From: Oscillospiraceae bacterium
Lineage (GTDB): Bacteria; Bacillota; Clostridia; Oscillospirales; Oscillospiraceae
Length of the DNA stretch: 64,000 bases
Assembly: GCA_015067435.1 (NCBI GenBank)
Contig: SVMM01000004.1
Location: forward strand, 1-64,000
Reading direction: 5' to 3'
The position numbers and the translations under genes are program-made. The notes below the pieces were generated by a model. It was not told the DNA's origin. It worked only from the letters and a program-made list of their open reading frames with translations, and did not search any database. Shown piece after piece: positions 23,202-32,296 of the stretch (position 1 is the stretch's first letter; each line of letters opens with the position of its first letter).

Positions 23202-24781
23202 TTTTCAAGCAACGCGCGGATCTGCGAGGTCAGCCTCGCCATATCCTTGTTCGCCATGCCGCGGTTGCCCTTGATGAAGAAAATCAGATCCTCCGCGGCG
23301 GCGACGAGCTTGTCGTAGATCACGTCGGCACGGCGGCGCGCCTCGGTCTTGCGGCGCTCCGGCATGTAGCCGTTCTCCAGCGCGACGCCCTCGGCGAGGT
23401 CGAACGCGGCGGTGAACATCGGCGCGTCCGCCGTAAAGCCCAGGCCGCGCAGCTCCTCGGCAAAGGCGGGGGCGATATCCTCGTCGCCGTGGACGACGAA
23501 CACCTGCGGCTTGGGGTCAAAGGATTCGATCCACTGGACGAGGTGGTCGTGGTCGGCGTGCGCGGACAGGCCCTTGAGGTTGACAATCTTCGCGTGCACC
23601 GCGACCTCCTCGCCGAAGAGCTTGACGCTTTCCGCGCCGTCGATGAGGCGGCGGCCCAGCGTGCCCTGCACCTGATAGCCGACGAAGACGACGGTCGCGT
23701 TGTAGCGCCAGAGGTTGTGCTTGAGGTGGTGGCGGATACGGCCCGCGTCGCACATGCCGGAGGCGGAGATGATGACCTTGGGCGTTTCGTCCGTGTTGAG
23801 CCGGCGGGACTCGTCCGCCGTCTCGATCATGTGCAGGTTCGTGAACGAGAACATGTGCTTCTCGTCCGTGGAAATGTCAAGCGACTCCTCGTCCACATAG
23901 CCGCGTACCGCCCCGCAGAAGATCGACGTCGCCGCCTTCGCCAGCGGGGAGTCGATGAAAACCGGGAAGTCGGGCACGGACTTGACCAGCCCCTGCTCCT
24001 TGATGCGGCGGATGAAGTACAGCAGCTCCTGCGCGCGGCCCACGGCGAACGACGGGATGATGACGTTGCCGCCCTGCCCCAGCGTCTCGTCGATGATCTG
24101 CGCAAGGCGCCCCTCGTAGTTCCACTCGCTCTCGTGGTTGCGGTTGCCGTAGGTGGACTCCATCAGCACATAGTCCGCGTGCTTCAAAAGCTCCGGCGGA
24201 CGAAGGATCGGCTGCGCCTCGTTGCCGATATCGCCGGAGAAAACGACGGTCTTGATGACGTCGCCCTCGGTGAGCGTCATCGTGATGCTCGCCGAGCCGA
24301 GCAGGTGCCCCGCGTCGGTGAACGTGACCTCCACGCCCTCGCACAGCTCGATCGTCTGGTGGTAATCGCAGGTGCGGATGAACTGGATCGCTTCCTCCGC
24401 GTCCGCCGTGGTGTACAGCGGCTCGACGTGCTCGCGGCCGGCGCGCTCGCCCTTGCGGTTGGCGTACTCCGCCTCGCTCTCCTGAATATTCGCGGAGTCG
24501 AGCAGCATGATCTCCAGCAGCCGCGCGGTCAGCCGCGTGGTCAGGATCTCGCCCTCAAAGCCCTGCTTGACCAGCAGCGGCAAGCGGCCGGAGTGGTCGA
24601 TGTGCGCGTGCGTGACCAGCACATAGTCGATCTCCTTCGCGTCGAAGGGCAGCAGCGTGTTGTCCAGCTCGTCGCGCCCCTGCTGCAAACCGCAGTCCAC
24701 CAGGATGCGCTTTCCGTTCACCTCAACGCAATGGCAGGAGCCCGTCACCGCACGGTCGGCGCCGTAAAAATACAGTTTCAT
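23192..24781 (-). CDS. Metallo-beta-lactamase/beta-CASP RNA-processing exonuclease-like protein
   Basis: A 529-residue MBL-fold protein of the CPSF73/YsxA-like RNA-processing group. Metal ligands are visible in [12 protein letters not shown] (HxHxDH), [10 protein letters not shown] and SGDIG. The beta-CASP insertion carries [15 protein letters not shown], and [12 protein letters not shown] and [11 protein letters not shown] form the remaining motifs. Members cleave or trim RNA in the cytoplasm. ATG 24781 (MKLYFYGAD) follows GAGGAGG. It heads the minus-strand operon with the promoter at 24830-24858 and diverges from secA. Confidence 0.9.
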   Translation of the reverse strand: MKLYFYGADRAVTGSCHCVEVNGKRILVDCGLQQGRDELDNTLLPFDAKEIDYVLVTHAHIDHSGRLPLLVKQGFEGEILTTRLTARLLEIMLLDSANIQESEAEYANRKGERAGREHVEPLYTTADAEEAIQFIRTCDYHQTIELCEGVEVTFTDAGHLLGSASITMTLTEGDVIKTVVFSGDIGNEAQPILRPPELLKHADYVLMESTYGNRNHESEWNYEGRLAQIIDETLGQGGNVIIPSFAVGRAQELLYFIRRIKEQGLVKSVPDFPVFIDSPLAKAATSIFCGAVRGYVDEESLDISTDEKHMFSFTNLHMIETADESRRLNTDETPKVIISASGMCDAGRIRHHLKHNLWRYNATVVFVGYQVQGTLGRRLIDGAESVKLFGEEVAVHAKIVNLKGLSAHADHDHLVQWIESFDPKPQVFVVHGDEDIAPAFAEELRGLGFTADAPMFTAAFDLAEGVALENGYMPERRKTEARRRADVIYDKLVAAAEDLIFFIKGNRGMANKDMARLTSQIRALLEKWK

Positions 24782-24829
24782 CGCTTTCCTCCTCGTTTTG
24801 CACAAACGCAGTGCGCTTTCATTGCTTGT

Positions 24830-24858
24830 ATTTTAGCATAAGTGCACAGCATATGCAA
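24830..24858 (-). promoter_or_regulatory. Promoter of the beta-CASP/rlmD/ansA operon
   Basis: On the minus strand TTGCAT (24853-24858), 17 bases and TAAAAT (24830-24835). Confidence 0.75.
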
Positions 24859-24911
24859 GAAGAACTGTCGAAACTCTGTGGATTTTTTACAGTCCGTTCA
24901 CAGAATTGCGT

Positions 24912-24940
24912 TTGCATATTGCGATTTGCCATGCTATACT
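24912..24940 (+). promoter_or_regulatory. Promoter of secA
   Basis: TTGCAT (24912-24917), 17 bases and TATACT (24935-24940), about 60 bases before the secA start. It is back-to-back with the divergent operon promoter. Confidence 0.75.
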
Positions 24941-25002
24941 ATATAAGTCTTTTTATGCGCATATGCGCTGATGTTGATTATCCCGAAAGGAAGTATAACC
25001 AC

Positions 25003-27729
25003 ATGGGTCTTTTTACCAAGATTTTCGGCACCTACAGCGAGCGGGAGCTCAAGAGCATCTACCCCATCGTCGACAAGATTGAGGCGATGGCGGACGAATA
25101 TGCCGCGATGAGCGACGCGGAGCTGCAGGCCAAAACGCCGGCGTTCAAGGAGCGCCTTGCGGGCGGCGAAACGCTGGACGATATCCTGCCGGAGGCGTTC
25201 GCCACCGTGCGCGAGGCGTCGAGGCGCGTCATCGGGCTCTATCCCTACCGCGTGCAACTCATCGGCGGCGTCGTGCTGCATCAGGGGCGCATCGCCGAGA
25301 TGAAGACCGGCGAAGGCAAAACGCTCGTCGCCGTCCTGCCGTCGTACCTCAACGCGCTCGCCGGCGAGGGCGTGCACATCGTCACGGTCAACGACTACCT
25401 TGCCAAGCGCGACAGCGAGTGGATGGGCAAGATCCACCGCTTTCTCGGCCTGACGGTCGGCCTGATCGTCCACGACCTCGACAGCAAGCAGCGCCGCGAG
25501 GCATACGCCGCCGACATCACCTACGGCACAAACAACGAGATGGGCTTCGACTACCTGCGTGACAACATGGCGATCTTCTCCAGCGAACTGGTGCAGCGCG
25601 GCCACGCCTTCGTCATCGTGGACGAGGTGGACTCCATCCTCATCGATGAGGCGCGCACGCCGCTCATCATCTCCGGCATGGGCGAAAAGTCCACCGAGAT
25701 GTACTCCCGCACGGAGAGCCTCGTCGCCCGCTTCCGCAAGAAGGTCATCGCCGAAACCGACGAAAAGGCGGAGGAGGACGTCAACGAGGACGCGGACTAC
25801 ATCGTCGACGAAAAGGCGAAGACCGCGACGCTGACCGCCAACGGCGTGAAGAAGGTCGAGGCGTTCTTCGACCTCGAAAACCTCTCCGATCCGGAGAACT
25901 CCACCATCGCCCACCACGTCAACCAGGCGATCAAGGCGCACGGCGTCATGAAGCGCGACATCGACTATGTGCTCAAGGACGGTGAGGTCGTCATCGTCGA
26001 CGAGTTCACGGGCCGCCTCATGTTCGGCCGCCGCTACAGCGAGGGTCTGCATCAGGCGATCGAGGCGAAGGAGCATGTCACCGTCGCCCGCGAGAGCAAG
26101 ACGCTCGCCACCATCACGTTCCAGAACTATTTCCGCCTCTACCGCAAGCTGTCCGGCATGACCGGTACCGCGCTGACCGAGGAGGAGGAATTCGGCACGA
26201 TCTACAATCTCGACATCATCGAGATCCCCACCAACCGCCCGCTGGCGCGCAAGGACGATCCCGACGTCGTGTATAAGACCGAGGCGGCGAAGTACCGCGC
26301 GGTGATCGCGCAGATCAAGGAGTGCCACGAGAAGGGGCAGCCTGTTCTGGTGGGCACGGTGTCCATCGAGAAGAACGAAAAGCTCTCGTACCTTCTCCAG
26401 CGCGAGGGCATCAAGCACAACCTGTTGAACGCAAAGAACCACGAGAAGGAAGCCGAGATCGTCGCGCAGGCGGGCAAGCTGGGCGCGGTGACGGTCGCGA
26501 CGAATATGGCGGGCCGCGGCACCGATATCATGCTGGGCGGAAACGCCGAGTACATGGCGCGCAACGACCTGCGCAAGGCGGGTATGAGCGACGAGCTGAT
26601 CGCCGAGGCGACGGGCTACGCCGACACCGAGAATCAGGAGGTCCTCGACGCGCGGCAGATGTTCGCCGACGCCCTCGCCAAGCACCGCGAGGAGATCGCC
26701 GGCGAGGCGGACAAGGTGCGCGAGGCGGGCGGACTGTTCATCATCGGCACCGAGCGCCACGACTCCCGTCGCATCGACAACCAGCTGCGCGGCCGTGCCG
26801 GACGCCAGGGTGACCCCGGCGAGACGCGCTTCTATCTCTCCCTCGACGACGACCTGATGCGCCTGTTCGGCGGCGACCGCATCACCGGCCTGATGGACCG
26901 CCTCGACATGGACGAGGACACACCCATCGACGCCAAGCTGCTCTCCAAGTCCATCGAGAACGCGCAGACCAGCGTCGAGTCCCGCAACTTCCAGTCCCGT
27001 AAATCCGTCCTCGAATACGACGACGTGATGAACAAGCAGCGCGAGATCATCTACGGCCAGCGCAAGCAGGTGCTCGACGGCCTCGACATCAAGGAGACCA
27101 TTTTCAGCTTCATCCGCGGCGGCATCGAGAACAACGTCGTAATCGCCCTCGGCGAGCACGGTAAGGTAACGCCGGAGTCCGCCGCCGAGGCGCTCAAAAG
27201 CTGCGAGGGCATGTACTTCCCGCGCAATGCCGTGAAGGCGGACGCGCTTGCAGGCCTCTCCGCCGACGAGCTGACCGATAAGTTGGTCGAAGCGTCGGAG
27301 AATTTCTACAACGCCAAGGAGGAGCATTTGACCTCCCCCATCATGCGCGAGCTGGAGCGCGTCGTCATGCTGCGCGTGGTCGACGAATACTGGATGGATC
27401 ACATCGACGCCATGACCGAGCTGCGCCAGGGCGTGCGTTTGCAGGCCTACGGCAACAAGAACCCCGTGGACGAGTACAAGCGCATCTCGCTGGACATGTT
27501 CGAGGAGATGATCGCCGCGATCCAGAACGAGACGGTGCGCCGCATCTTCTCCGCCCGCGTCCAGACGGAAGCGGAGGTCAAGCGCGAGCGCGTGGCGGAG
27601 GGCATCAACGCCACGATGGCGGGCGACGGCACGGTGAAAAAGCAGCCGCGCAAGGTCCAGAAAATCGGGCGCAACGACCCCTGCCCCTGCGGCAGCGGGA
27701 AGAAGTTCAAGCATTGCTGCGGAAGATAA
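25003..27729 (+). CDS. secA: Preprotein translocase ATPase SecA
   Basis: The motor that pushes preproteins through SecYEG. It has 908 residues. Landmarks are [20 protein letters not shown] (Walker A), [20 protein letters not shown] (Walker B/DEAD-like), the preprotein cross-linking domain, [24 protein letters not shown] (motif VI), the helical scaffold, and the C-terminal zinc site [15 protein letters not shown] that recognises SecB or ribosomes. ATG 25003 (MGLFTKIFG) follows GAAAGGAAG. Upstream in-frame codons overlap the promoter and are not used. Confidence 0.98.
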   Translation: MGLFTKIFGTYSERELKSIYPIVDKIEAMADEYAAMSDAELQAKTPAFKERLAGGETLDDILPEAFATVREASRRVIGLYPYRVQLIGGVVLHQGRIAEMKTGEGKTLVAVLPSYLNALAGEGVHIVTVNDYLAKRDSEWMGKIHRFLGLTVGLIVHDLDSKQRREAYAADITYGTNNEMGFDYLRDNMAIFSSELVQRGHAFVIVDEVDSILIDEARTPLIISGMGEKSTEMYSRTESLVARFRKKVIAETDEKAEEDVNEDADYIVDEKAKTATLTANGVKKVEAFFDLENLSDPENSTIAHHVNQAIKAHGVMKRDIDYVLKDGEVVIVDEFTGRLMFGRRYSEGLHQAIEAKEHVTVARESKTLATITFQNYFRLYRKLSGMTGTALTEEEEFGTIYNLDIIEIPTNRPLARKDDPDVVYKTEAAKYRAVIAQIKECHEKGQPVLVGTVSIEKNEKLSYLLQREGIKHNLLNAKNHEKEAEIVAQAGKLGAVTVATNMAGRGTDIMLGGNAEYMARNDLRKAGMSDELIAEATGYADTENQEVLDARQMFADALAKHREEIAGEADKVREAGGLFIIGTERHDSRRIDNQLRGRAGRQGDPGETRFYLSLDDDLMRLFGGDRITGLMDRLDMDEDTPIDAKLLSKSIENAQTSVESRNFQSRKSVLEYDDVMNKQREIIYGQRKQVLDGLDIKETIFSFIRGGIENNVVIALGEHGKVTPESAAEALKSCEGMYFPRNAVKADALAGLSADELTDKLVEASENFYNAKEEHLTSPIMRELERVVMLRVVDEYWMDHIDAMTELRQGVRLQAYGNKNPVDEYKRISLDMFEEMIAAIQNETVRRIFSARVQTEAEVKRERVAEGINATMAGDGTVKKQPRKVQKIGRNDPCPCGSGKKFKHCCGR

Positions 27730-27742
27730 AAACGCACAAAAG

Positions 27743-28213
27743 ATGAAGATCCATATCATCGGCGGGAGCGGCAGCGGCAAAACCTATCTCGCGGAGCGCT
27801 TATCAAAGGAATACGCCATCCCGCACTACGATCTGGACGACATCCAATGGGACAACCGCTCCGGCGCCTACGGAACCAAACGCGGCCCCGCCGAACGGCA
27901 GGCGCTTCTAAGCGAGCTTCTGCAAAAGGACGACTGGATCATCGAGGGCGTCTATTACGCGTGGTGTACACAGTGCTTCGCCGATGCGGATAAAATCTAT
28001 CTGCTGAACGTTCCCCGGTATCTGTACCGGTATCGGATCATTCGCCGCTTCATCCGGCGCAAGCTGGGGCTGGAGCCCGGCAAAAAGGAAACGCTCCGCT
28101 CGCTTTCTGCGCTTCTCAAATGGGCGGACCGGTATCAGAAGGTCAATATGGCTGAAGTCAAAGGGGTCCTTGCCCCCTATGAAGGAAAGGTCGTGCAATA
28201 TGGCGCACGCTGA
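27743..28213 (+). CDS. P-loop nucleotide kinase-like protein (FlaR/AAA type)
   Basis: A 156-residue protein with Walker A GGSGSGKT at residues 7-14, HYDLDDIQWDN, a Walker B-like DWIIEGVYY and a basic helix RFIRRKLGL. It resembles the 'DNA topology modulation FlaR-like' group of small P-loop kinases whose substrates are not established. It starts 13 bases after secA with only a weak ribosome site and overlaps the next gene by 14 bases, so it is probably read from the secA transcript. Confidence 0.75.
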   Translation: MKIHIIGGSGSGKTYLAERLSKEYAIPHYDLDDIQWDNRSGAYGTKRGPAERQALLSELLQKDDWIIEGVYYAWCTQCFADADKIYLLNVPRYLYRYRIIRRFIRRKLGLEPGKKETLRSLSALLKWADRYQKVNMAEVKGVLAPYEGKVVQYGAR

Positions 28214-28499
28214 CGACGGTGTCGTCCAGACGTGGCTCGACGCGTTGCGCAATCTGGACGTCCGCGTGAAGAAGATGTTCGGCTGCCATTGCCTGTACTG
28301 CGACGGCGTGGCGGTCGGCTGGATCGACGGGAGCGCTCTGTCCCTGCGCGAAACGGGGCTGGATTACCTGCCGGACGACATCAGGCGTCCCGCGCCCGGA
28401 GATTCGGTTCAGGAGCTCGTGATCCCGCTGGACTACGCCGGCTGCGAGTGGCTGCCGCGCGCGGTGCAGGACACGGCGGCGCGCCGGGGTCGTTCCTGA
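28200..28499 (+). CDS. TfoX N-terminal-domain protein
   Basis: A 99-residue single-domain protein. KKMFGCHCLYCDGVAVGWI and the following SLRETG region match the TfoX/Sxy N-terminal domain; the DNA-uptake regulator TfoX of Gammaproteobacteria also has a C-terminal domain that is absent here. Stand-alone N-domain proteins are common and of unknown function. ATG 28200 lies inside the previous gene, with AAAGG seven to ten bases before it. The stop codon TGA (28497-28499) lies inside the end module of the composite repeat that follows. Confidence 0.7.
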   Translation: MAHADDGVVQTWLDALRNLDVRVKKMFGCHCLYCDGVAVGWIDGSALSLRETGLDYLPDDIRRPAPGDSVQELVIPLDYAGCEWLPRAVQDTAARRGRS

Positions 28500-28954
28500 A
28501 ACCAGTTCTTTCCTTTTCGGGAAAAGGAAAGAACCGTTTTCAGACTTCCAAAGAAAGGAAAAGCCTGTCGCGTCTTCTGTTGGTGCCGCTATGACCCGCT
28601 CGGCGCGAGCGTGGACGATTCGCATAGTGTCTGTTTCCGCTGTCGCTGTACTTCTCTGTGCGCGATGCTGTGTATCTGCGCCCCGCGCGCCTCTGGGGGA
28701 TAATTCTTCCGGTTTAAAACAAAGTAGGCGCCGCCGCGCAGGCGCACGACGCCGCGCCTCGATGAACGAGCGCGTCAGCGCAAGGAGACACGCAACGTAT
28801 CGACATGGAGCGCCGGACGGCATTCATCGGCGTCGACAATGGAAAAGGGGTTCCAAAACCGCAGGTTTTGGCGAACTTTTGGTTACTTTTCCTTCGCGGG
28901 AAAAGTAGCCCGCGCCCGCAGGCGCGGAACTTCCCCGCCGCTGGGGTTCGGCGG
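28491..28954 (-). repeat. Composite palindromic repeat, copy 1 (inverted orientation)
   Basis: Non-coding mosaic of 464 bases between the TfoX-like gene and pgeF. Read on the minus strand it has the same module order as the other two copies. A: two GC hairpins around GCGCCTGCGGGCGC, 28910-28954. B: arms at 28880-28909 plus CCAAAACC/GGTTTTGG at 28853-28871. C: with GTCGACGCCGAT, about 28800-28843. D: 28731-28788. E: 28567-28697. F: hairpin GTTCTTTCCTTTTC/GAAAAGGAAAGAAC, 28505-28534. The F end matches copy 2 almost base for base over about 75 bases. No protein or known RNA family is recognised. Confidence 0.8.
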
Positions 28955-28977
28955 CCGCACTCGCATAAGGAGGCACC

Positions 28978-29796
28978 ATGTCCTTTACCGAACACAACGT
29001 AAACGGTGTGATTTATGATACCGCTGACGTCCTGAGCGCTGTCGGCGGCGCGCGCCATGCGTTCACCACGCGGCTCGGCGGCGTCAGCGCCGCGCCGTTC
29101 GACACGCTCAACTTCTTCGAGCACAGCGGCGACACGCGCGAGAATATACTGGAAAACTACCGCAGGCTCGGCGCGGCGGCGGGGCTCGATCTGTCCCGCG
29201 CCGTCGGCTGCCGGCAGGTGCACGGCGATCTGGTGCGTTTCATCCGCGCGGAGGACGCGGGGAAGATCCTTTACGACGACCGCCCCTACGACGCCGACGC
29301 GATGCTCACCGACGTACCGAACGTGCCGCTGGTCGCGTTCTCCGCCGACTGCTGCACGATCCTGCTCCACGATCCGACCTGCCGCTGCGTGGGCGCGATC
29401 CACGCGGGCTGGCGCGGCACCGCGCTGGGCGTCGCGCTCAAGACGCTGGTCGCGATGATGAGCGCCTACGGAGCCGACCCCATGACCGTCCGCGCCGCCA
29501 TCGGCCCCGCCATCGGCGCGTGCTGCTTCGAGACCGACAGCGACGTGCCCGACGCCATCCGTGCGGAGCTCTCCGAGAGCGCCGACCGCTTCATTGAAAA
29601 GCGCGGGGACAAATACCATGTCGACCTCAAGCAGATCAACCGCCTGTGGCTGCTGCGCGGCGGGCTCGACCCGCGCCACATCGACGTGCACCCGGACTGC
29701 ACCGCCTGCCGCGGCGACCGCTACTGGTCCTACCGGAAGCTCGGCGCGAACCGGGGCGGGCAGATCGCCGTCATCGCATTGGAGGAGCAGCCATGA
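28978..29796 (+). CDS. pgeF: Peptidoglycan editing factor / purine nucleoside phosphorylase (laccase-domain, YfiH family)
   Basis: Family members (YfiH/YlmD/PgeF) act on purine nucleosides and, in E. coli, clear mis-assembled UDP-MurNAc-Ser precursors. The 272-residue protein has the metal/active-site residues in CRQVHGD, SADCCTIL, and IHAGWRGTALG, and a final CRGDRYWSYR. ATG 28978 follows AAGGAGG. The gene starts 23 bases after the repeat copy and overlaps the next gene by ATGA. Confidence 0.9.
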   Translation: MSFTEHNVNGVIYDTADVLSAVGGARHAFTTRLGGVSAAPFDTLNFFEHSGDTRENILENYRRLGAAAGLDLSRAVGCRQVHGDLVRFIRAEDAGKILYDDRPYDADAMLTDVPNVPLVAFSADCCTILLHDPTCRCVGAIHAGWRGTALGVALKTLVAMMSAYGADPMTVRAAIGPAIGACCFETDSDVPDAIRAELSESADRFIEKRGDKYHVDLKQINRLWLLRGGLDPRHIDVHPDCTACRGDRYWSYRKLGANRGGQIAVIALEEQP

Positions 29797-31337
29797 AGCG
29801 CCTTGTATCGCTGCTGCTGGCGCTGGCGATGTGCGTCTCCCTCACCGCCTGCTGGGAATCCGAAAGCACGGAGCCGCAGGACTTCTGGGAGATGGAGCGG
29901 GAGCCCTCGGAGCCGCCGCCGGAGCGGGAGAGTACGAAGGCGACCGTCTTTACGCTCCCCTACCTCAACAGCCAGACGCTCGACCCGGTCGCCTGCGCCG
30001 ACGGCGTGCAGCAGGTCGTCGGCTCGCTGCTCTACGAGGGGCTGTTCACCCTCGACGAGCGTTTTGAGCCGCAGCCCACGCTCTGCACGTCGTGCAGCCG
30101 CAGCTCCAACGGTCTGACCTACACGTTCACGCTGCGTGACGGCGTCGTCTTTTCCAACGGCGCGCCACTCACCGCCGCCGACGTGCTGGCGACTTACCGC
30201 CGCGCGCAGGCGTCGGATCGCTACGCCGCGCGCTTCGCCAACGTCACCGATATGCGCGTCAACCGCAGCGCGTTCGTGATGACGCTCAAGCAGGCGGACG
30301 ACGGCCTGTGCGCCATGCTCGACATCCCGATCGTCAAATCCGGCACCGAGAAAGACACCGTCCCCGTCGGCACGGGGCCTTACATGTTCCACACCGACGC
30401 CGACGGCACCTTCCTCGTGCGCAATGAAAGCTGGTGGGGCGGCACGGCTCCCATGGAGCGCATTGCCCTTGCCCCCGCAAAGGACGCGGACACCGCCGCC
30501 TACCTCTTCTCCGCGGAGAATGCGCACCTGCTGCCCGCGGATCTGCTCAGCGAGACGTCCGCCTCCGCGCTCGGCGGCGTGGATATCGCCGACGCATCCA
30601 CCGCCACCATGCTCTTTCTCGGCTTCAACACGAGGAGGACCGTGCTCGGTCAGGCCGCCATGCGCCGCGCGATGAGCGCCGCGATCGACCGCGGCGCCGT
30701 TGTCGAAACCCTGCTCGCCGGGCACGCTGCCGCGGCGCAGTTCCCCATCCATCCCGACGCGGCGCTCTATCCCGCGGCGCTGGAAACGCCCTTTGAAAGC
30801 GGCGCATACGCCGCGGCGCTTTCGCCGGAGGCGGAGGAGCGCCTGATCGCCACGGTCGCCGGACAACTGGAGCTGTCGCTGCTGGTCAACGAGGAGAACA
30901 ACTTCAAGGTCTCCGTTGCCGAGCACCTCGCCAAGCAGCTGACCGCGGCGAATATCACCATAAAGCCCGTCGTCCTGCCATGGCAGGACTATCTCGCAGC
31001 GCTGGAGCGCGGCGACTTCGACCTCTGGCTCGGCGAGGTGCGGCTGACGGCGGACTGGGACGTCGCCGCGCTCGTCGAAAAGGACGGCGCGCTCAACTAC
31101 GGCAAATATAACGACGCGGCGCTGAGCAAGGCGCTCAAGGCGTTCCTCGCGTCCGAAAACGAGCGCACCGCGACGGCGTTCTATGAGCGCTTTGCGGAGG
31201 AGGCGCCTTTCCTGCCGCTGGTTTTCAAGTCCATCTCGATCCTCACCCCCGAGGGGCTGATCGGCGGCGTGTCGCCGACGCTGACCCGACCGCTGCGCGG
31301 TCTGGAAAGCTGGACGTTCCACTTCCCCGAAGCGTAA
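29793..31337 (+). CDS. Peptide/nickel-type solute-binding lipoprotein (SBP family 5)
   Basis: A 514-residue extracytoplasmic binding protein of the OppA/DppA family. It has a lipoprotein signal peptide with lipobox LTAC (Cys about residue 20), an acidic linker rich in Glu/Pro, then the family-5 fold: TLDPVACADGVQQVVGSLLYEGL, TFTLRDGVVFSNGAPLTAADV, VGTGPYMF and LGFNTRR. No permease or ATPase genes are adjacent, so it is an orphan receptor. The start ATG 29793 overlaps the pgeF stop (ATGA), meaning coupled translation with a wall-precursor quality-control enzyme. A muropeptide or peptide ligand is inference. Confidence 0.9.
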   Translation: MKRLVSLLLALAMCVSLTACWESESTEPQDFWEMEREPSEPPPERESTKATVFTLPYLNSQTLDPVACADGVQQVVGSLLYEGLFTLDERFEPQPTLCTSCSRSSNGLTYTFTLRDGVVFSNGAPLTAADVLATYRRAQASDRYAARFANVTDMRVNRSAFVMTLKQADDGLCAMLDIPIVKSGTEKDTVPVGTGPYMFHTDADGTFLVRNESWWGGTAPMERIALAPAKDADTAAYLFSAENAHLLPADLLSETSASALGGVDIADASTATMLFLGFNTRRTVLGQAAMRRAMSAAIDRGAVVETLLAGHAAAAQFPIHPDAALYPAALETPFESGAYAAALSPEAEERLIATVAGQLELSLLVNEENNFKVSVAEHLAKQLTAANITIKPVVLPWQDYLAALERGDFDLWLGEVRLTADWDVAALVEKDGALNYGKYNDAALSKALKAFLASENERTATAFYERFAEEAPFLPLVFKSISILTPEGLIGGVSPTLTRPLRGLESWTFHFPEA

Positions 31338-31351
31338 ACCACCGTAAATTG

Positions 31352-31386
31352 AAACGGAGCAGGCTGCTTGCCCGCTCCGTTTTTGC
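31352..31386. terminator. Terminator between the binding-protein gene and lexA
   Basis: AAACGGAGC (31352-31360) pairs with GCTCCGTTT (31374-31382), enclosing a small inner GGC/GCC pair. It is followed by TTTTGC on the plus strand and has an A-run on the other side for lexA. Confidence 0.75.
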
Positions 31387-31401
31387 ATTCATATCCCCAT
31401 A

Positions 31402-32058
31402 TCAGTATTGCCGCACCACGGCGACGACCTTGCCCATGATGGTGCAGCCCGTCCCGTCGATGGGCTGGTATTCCGGGTTCGCCGGCAGCAGCCAGATGTG
31501 CCCGTCCCTGCGGTCGAAGGTCTTGACCGTCGCCTCGTCCTCCAGCAGCGCCACGACGATCTCGCCGTTGCGCGCCGTCTGCTGCTGGTGTACGACCACC
31601 AGATCCCCCGGCAGGATACCGACGCCGAGCATCGACTCCCCGCGCACGCGCAGCGCGAAGTACTCCCCGTCGCGCCCGCCGGTATCAAAGGTCAGGTAGT
31701 CCTCGATGCACTCCTGCGCGAGGATCGGGCTGCCCGCGGCGACGCTGCCGACGATCGGCACGCGCTTGGGCACAGGCTCCGGCGCCGCTTCCCTGCGCGG
31801 GCGCGGCGGTTCTTCCGCGCGCGGCTTTGCCTGCGCCGCCGCGCCGCGATCCGTCGGCACGATGGCGCGGCCCTTGAACGCGCCCTTTTCGATATAGCCC
31901 AGCTCCGCGAGGTTTTTCAGGTGAAAATGCACCGTCGAGGGAGATTTCAAACCCACCGCGTCGCCGATCTCGCGCACCGACGGCGCGTAACCGTTTTCAC
32001 GGATGCTTTCGAGGATAAACTGGTAAATGCGCTGCTGCATCTCCGCGCGTTTGCTCAT
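31402..32058 (-). CDS. lexA: SOS repressor LexA
   Basis: Represses DNA-damage genes and self-cleaves when RecA filaments form. The 218-residue protein has an N-terminal winged HTH (REIGDAVGLKSPSTVHFHLKNL), a Pro/Arg-rich linker slightly longer than usual (about residues 75-100), the Ala-Gly cleavage bond in SVAAGSP, the catalytic Ser in RGESMLGVGI and Lys in EDEATVK. ATG 32058 follows AGGAGG. It is monocistronic and divergent from rny, with its own promoter and a candidate operator overlapping the -10. Confidence 0.95.
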   Translation of the reverse strand: MSKRAEMQQRIYQFILESIRENGYAPSVREIGDAVGLKSPSTVHFHLKNLAELGYIEKGAFKGRAIVPTDRGAAAQAKPRAEEPPRPRREAAPEPVPKRVPIVGSVAAGSPILAQECIEDYLTFDTGGRDGEYFALRVRGESMLGVGILPGDLVVVHQQQTARNGEIVVALLEDEATVKTFDRRDGHIWLLPANPEYQPIDGTGCTIMGKVVAVVRQY

Positions 32059-32078
32059 GGGATCATCCTCCTGTTGTC

Positions 32079-32120
32079 CTGTCTTGCGGACAGTATAACA
32101 CAGCTTTTCTGAAAATGCAA
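32079..32120 (-). promoter_or_regulatory. lexA promoter with overlapping palindrome
   Basis: On the minus strand TTGCAT (32115-32120), 17 bases, TATACT (32092-32097). The palindrome CTGTC-N5-GACAG (32079-32093) overlaps the end of the -10 and the start site. It is not the usual Gram-positive GAAC-N4-GTTC SOS box, but its place suits an operator. Confidence 0.6.
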
Positions 32121-32174
32121 CATCTGTTTGATATAATCCGCCGGTTTTTTTCGTTTCCCACGCCGAACTTGTCC

Positions 32175-32203
32175 TTGACACTGGGGTCTTGAACGAGTAA
32201 ACT
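32175..32203 (+). promoter_or_regulatory. Promoter of rny
   Basis: TTGACA (32175-32180), 17 bases and TAAACT (32198-32203). The leader to the ATG is about 85 bases and can form a GGGAAG/CTTCCC hairpin (about 32230-32262) enclosing GTGG-AAC-CCAC. Confidence 0.65.
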
Positions 32204-32296
32204 ATACTTTGGATTTTTAGGGGGCATAAGGGGAAGCTCCCTGTGGAACCCACCTTCCCATTTGGATAGATCACAATGAAAAAACAGGAGGATACC

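Noticed and set aside
24934..27780. 948-codon minus-strand frame over secA
   Set aside because: Antisense shadow of secA; it also runs through the secA promoter.
32175..32208. rny promoter with -10 TATACT at 32203-32208
   Set aside because: The spacer to TTGACA would be 22 bases; TAAACT at 17 bases fits better.
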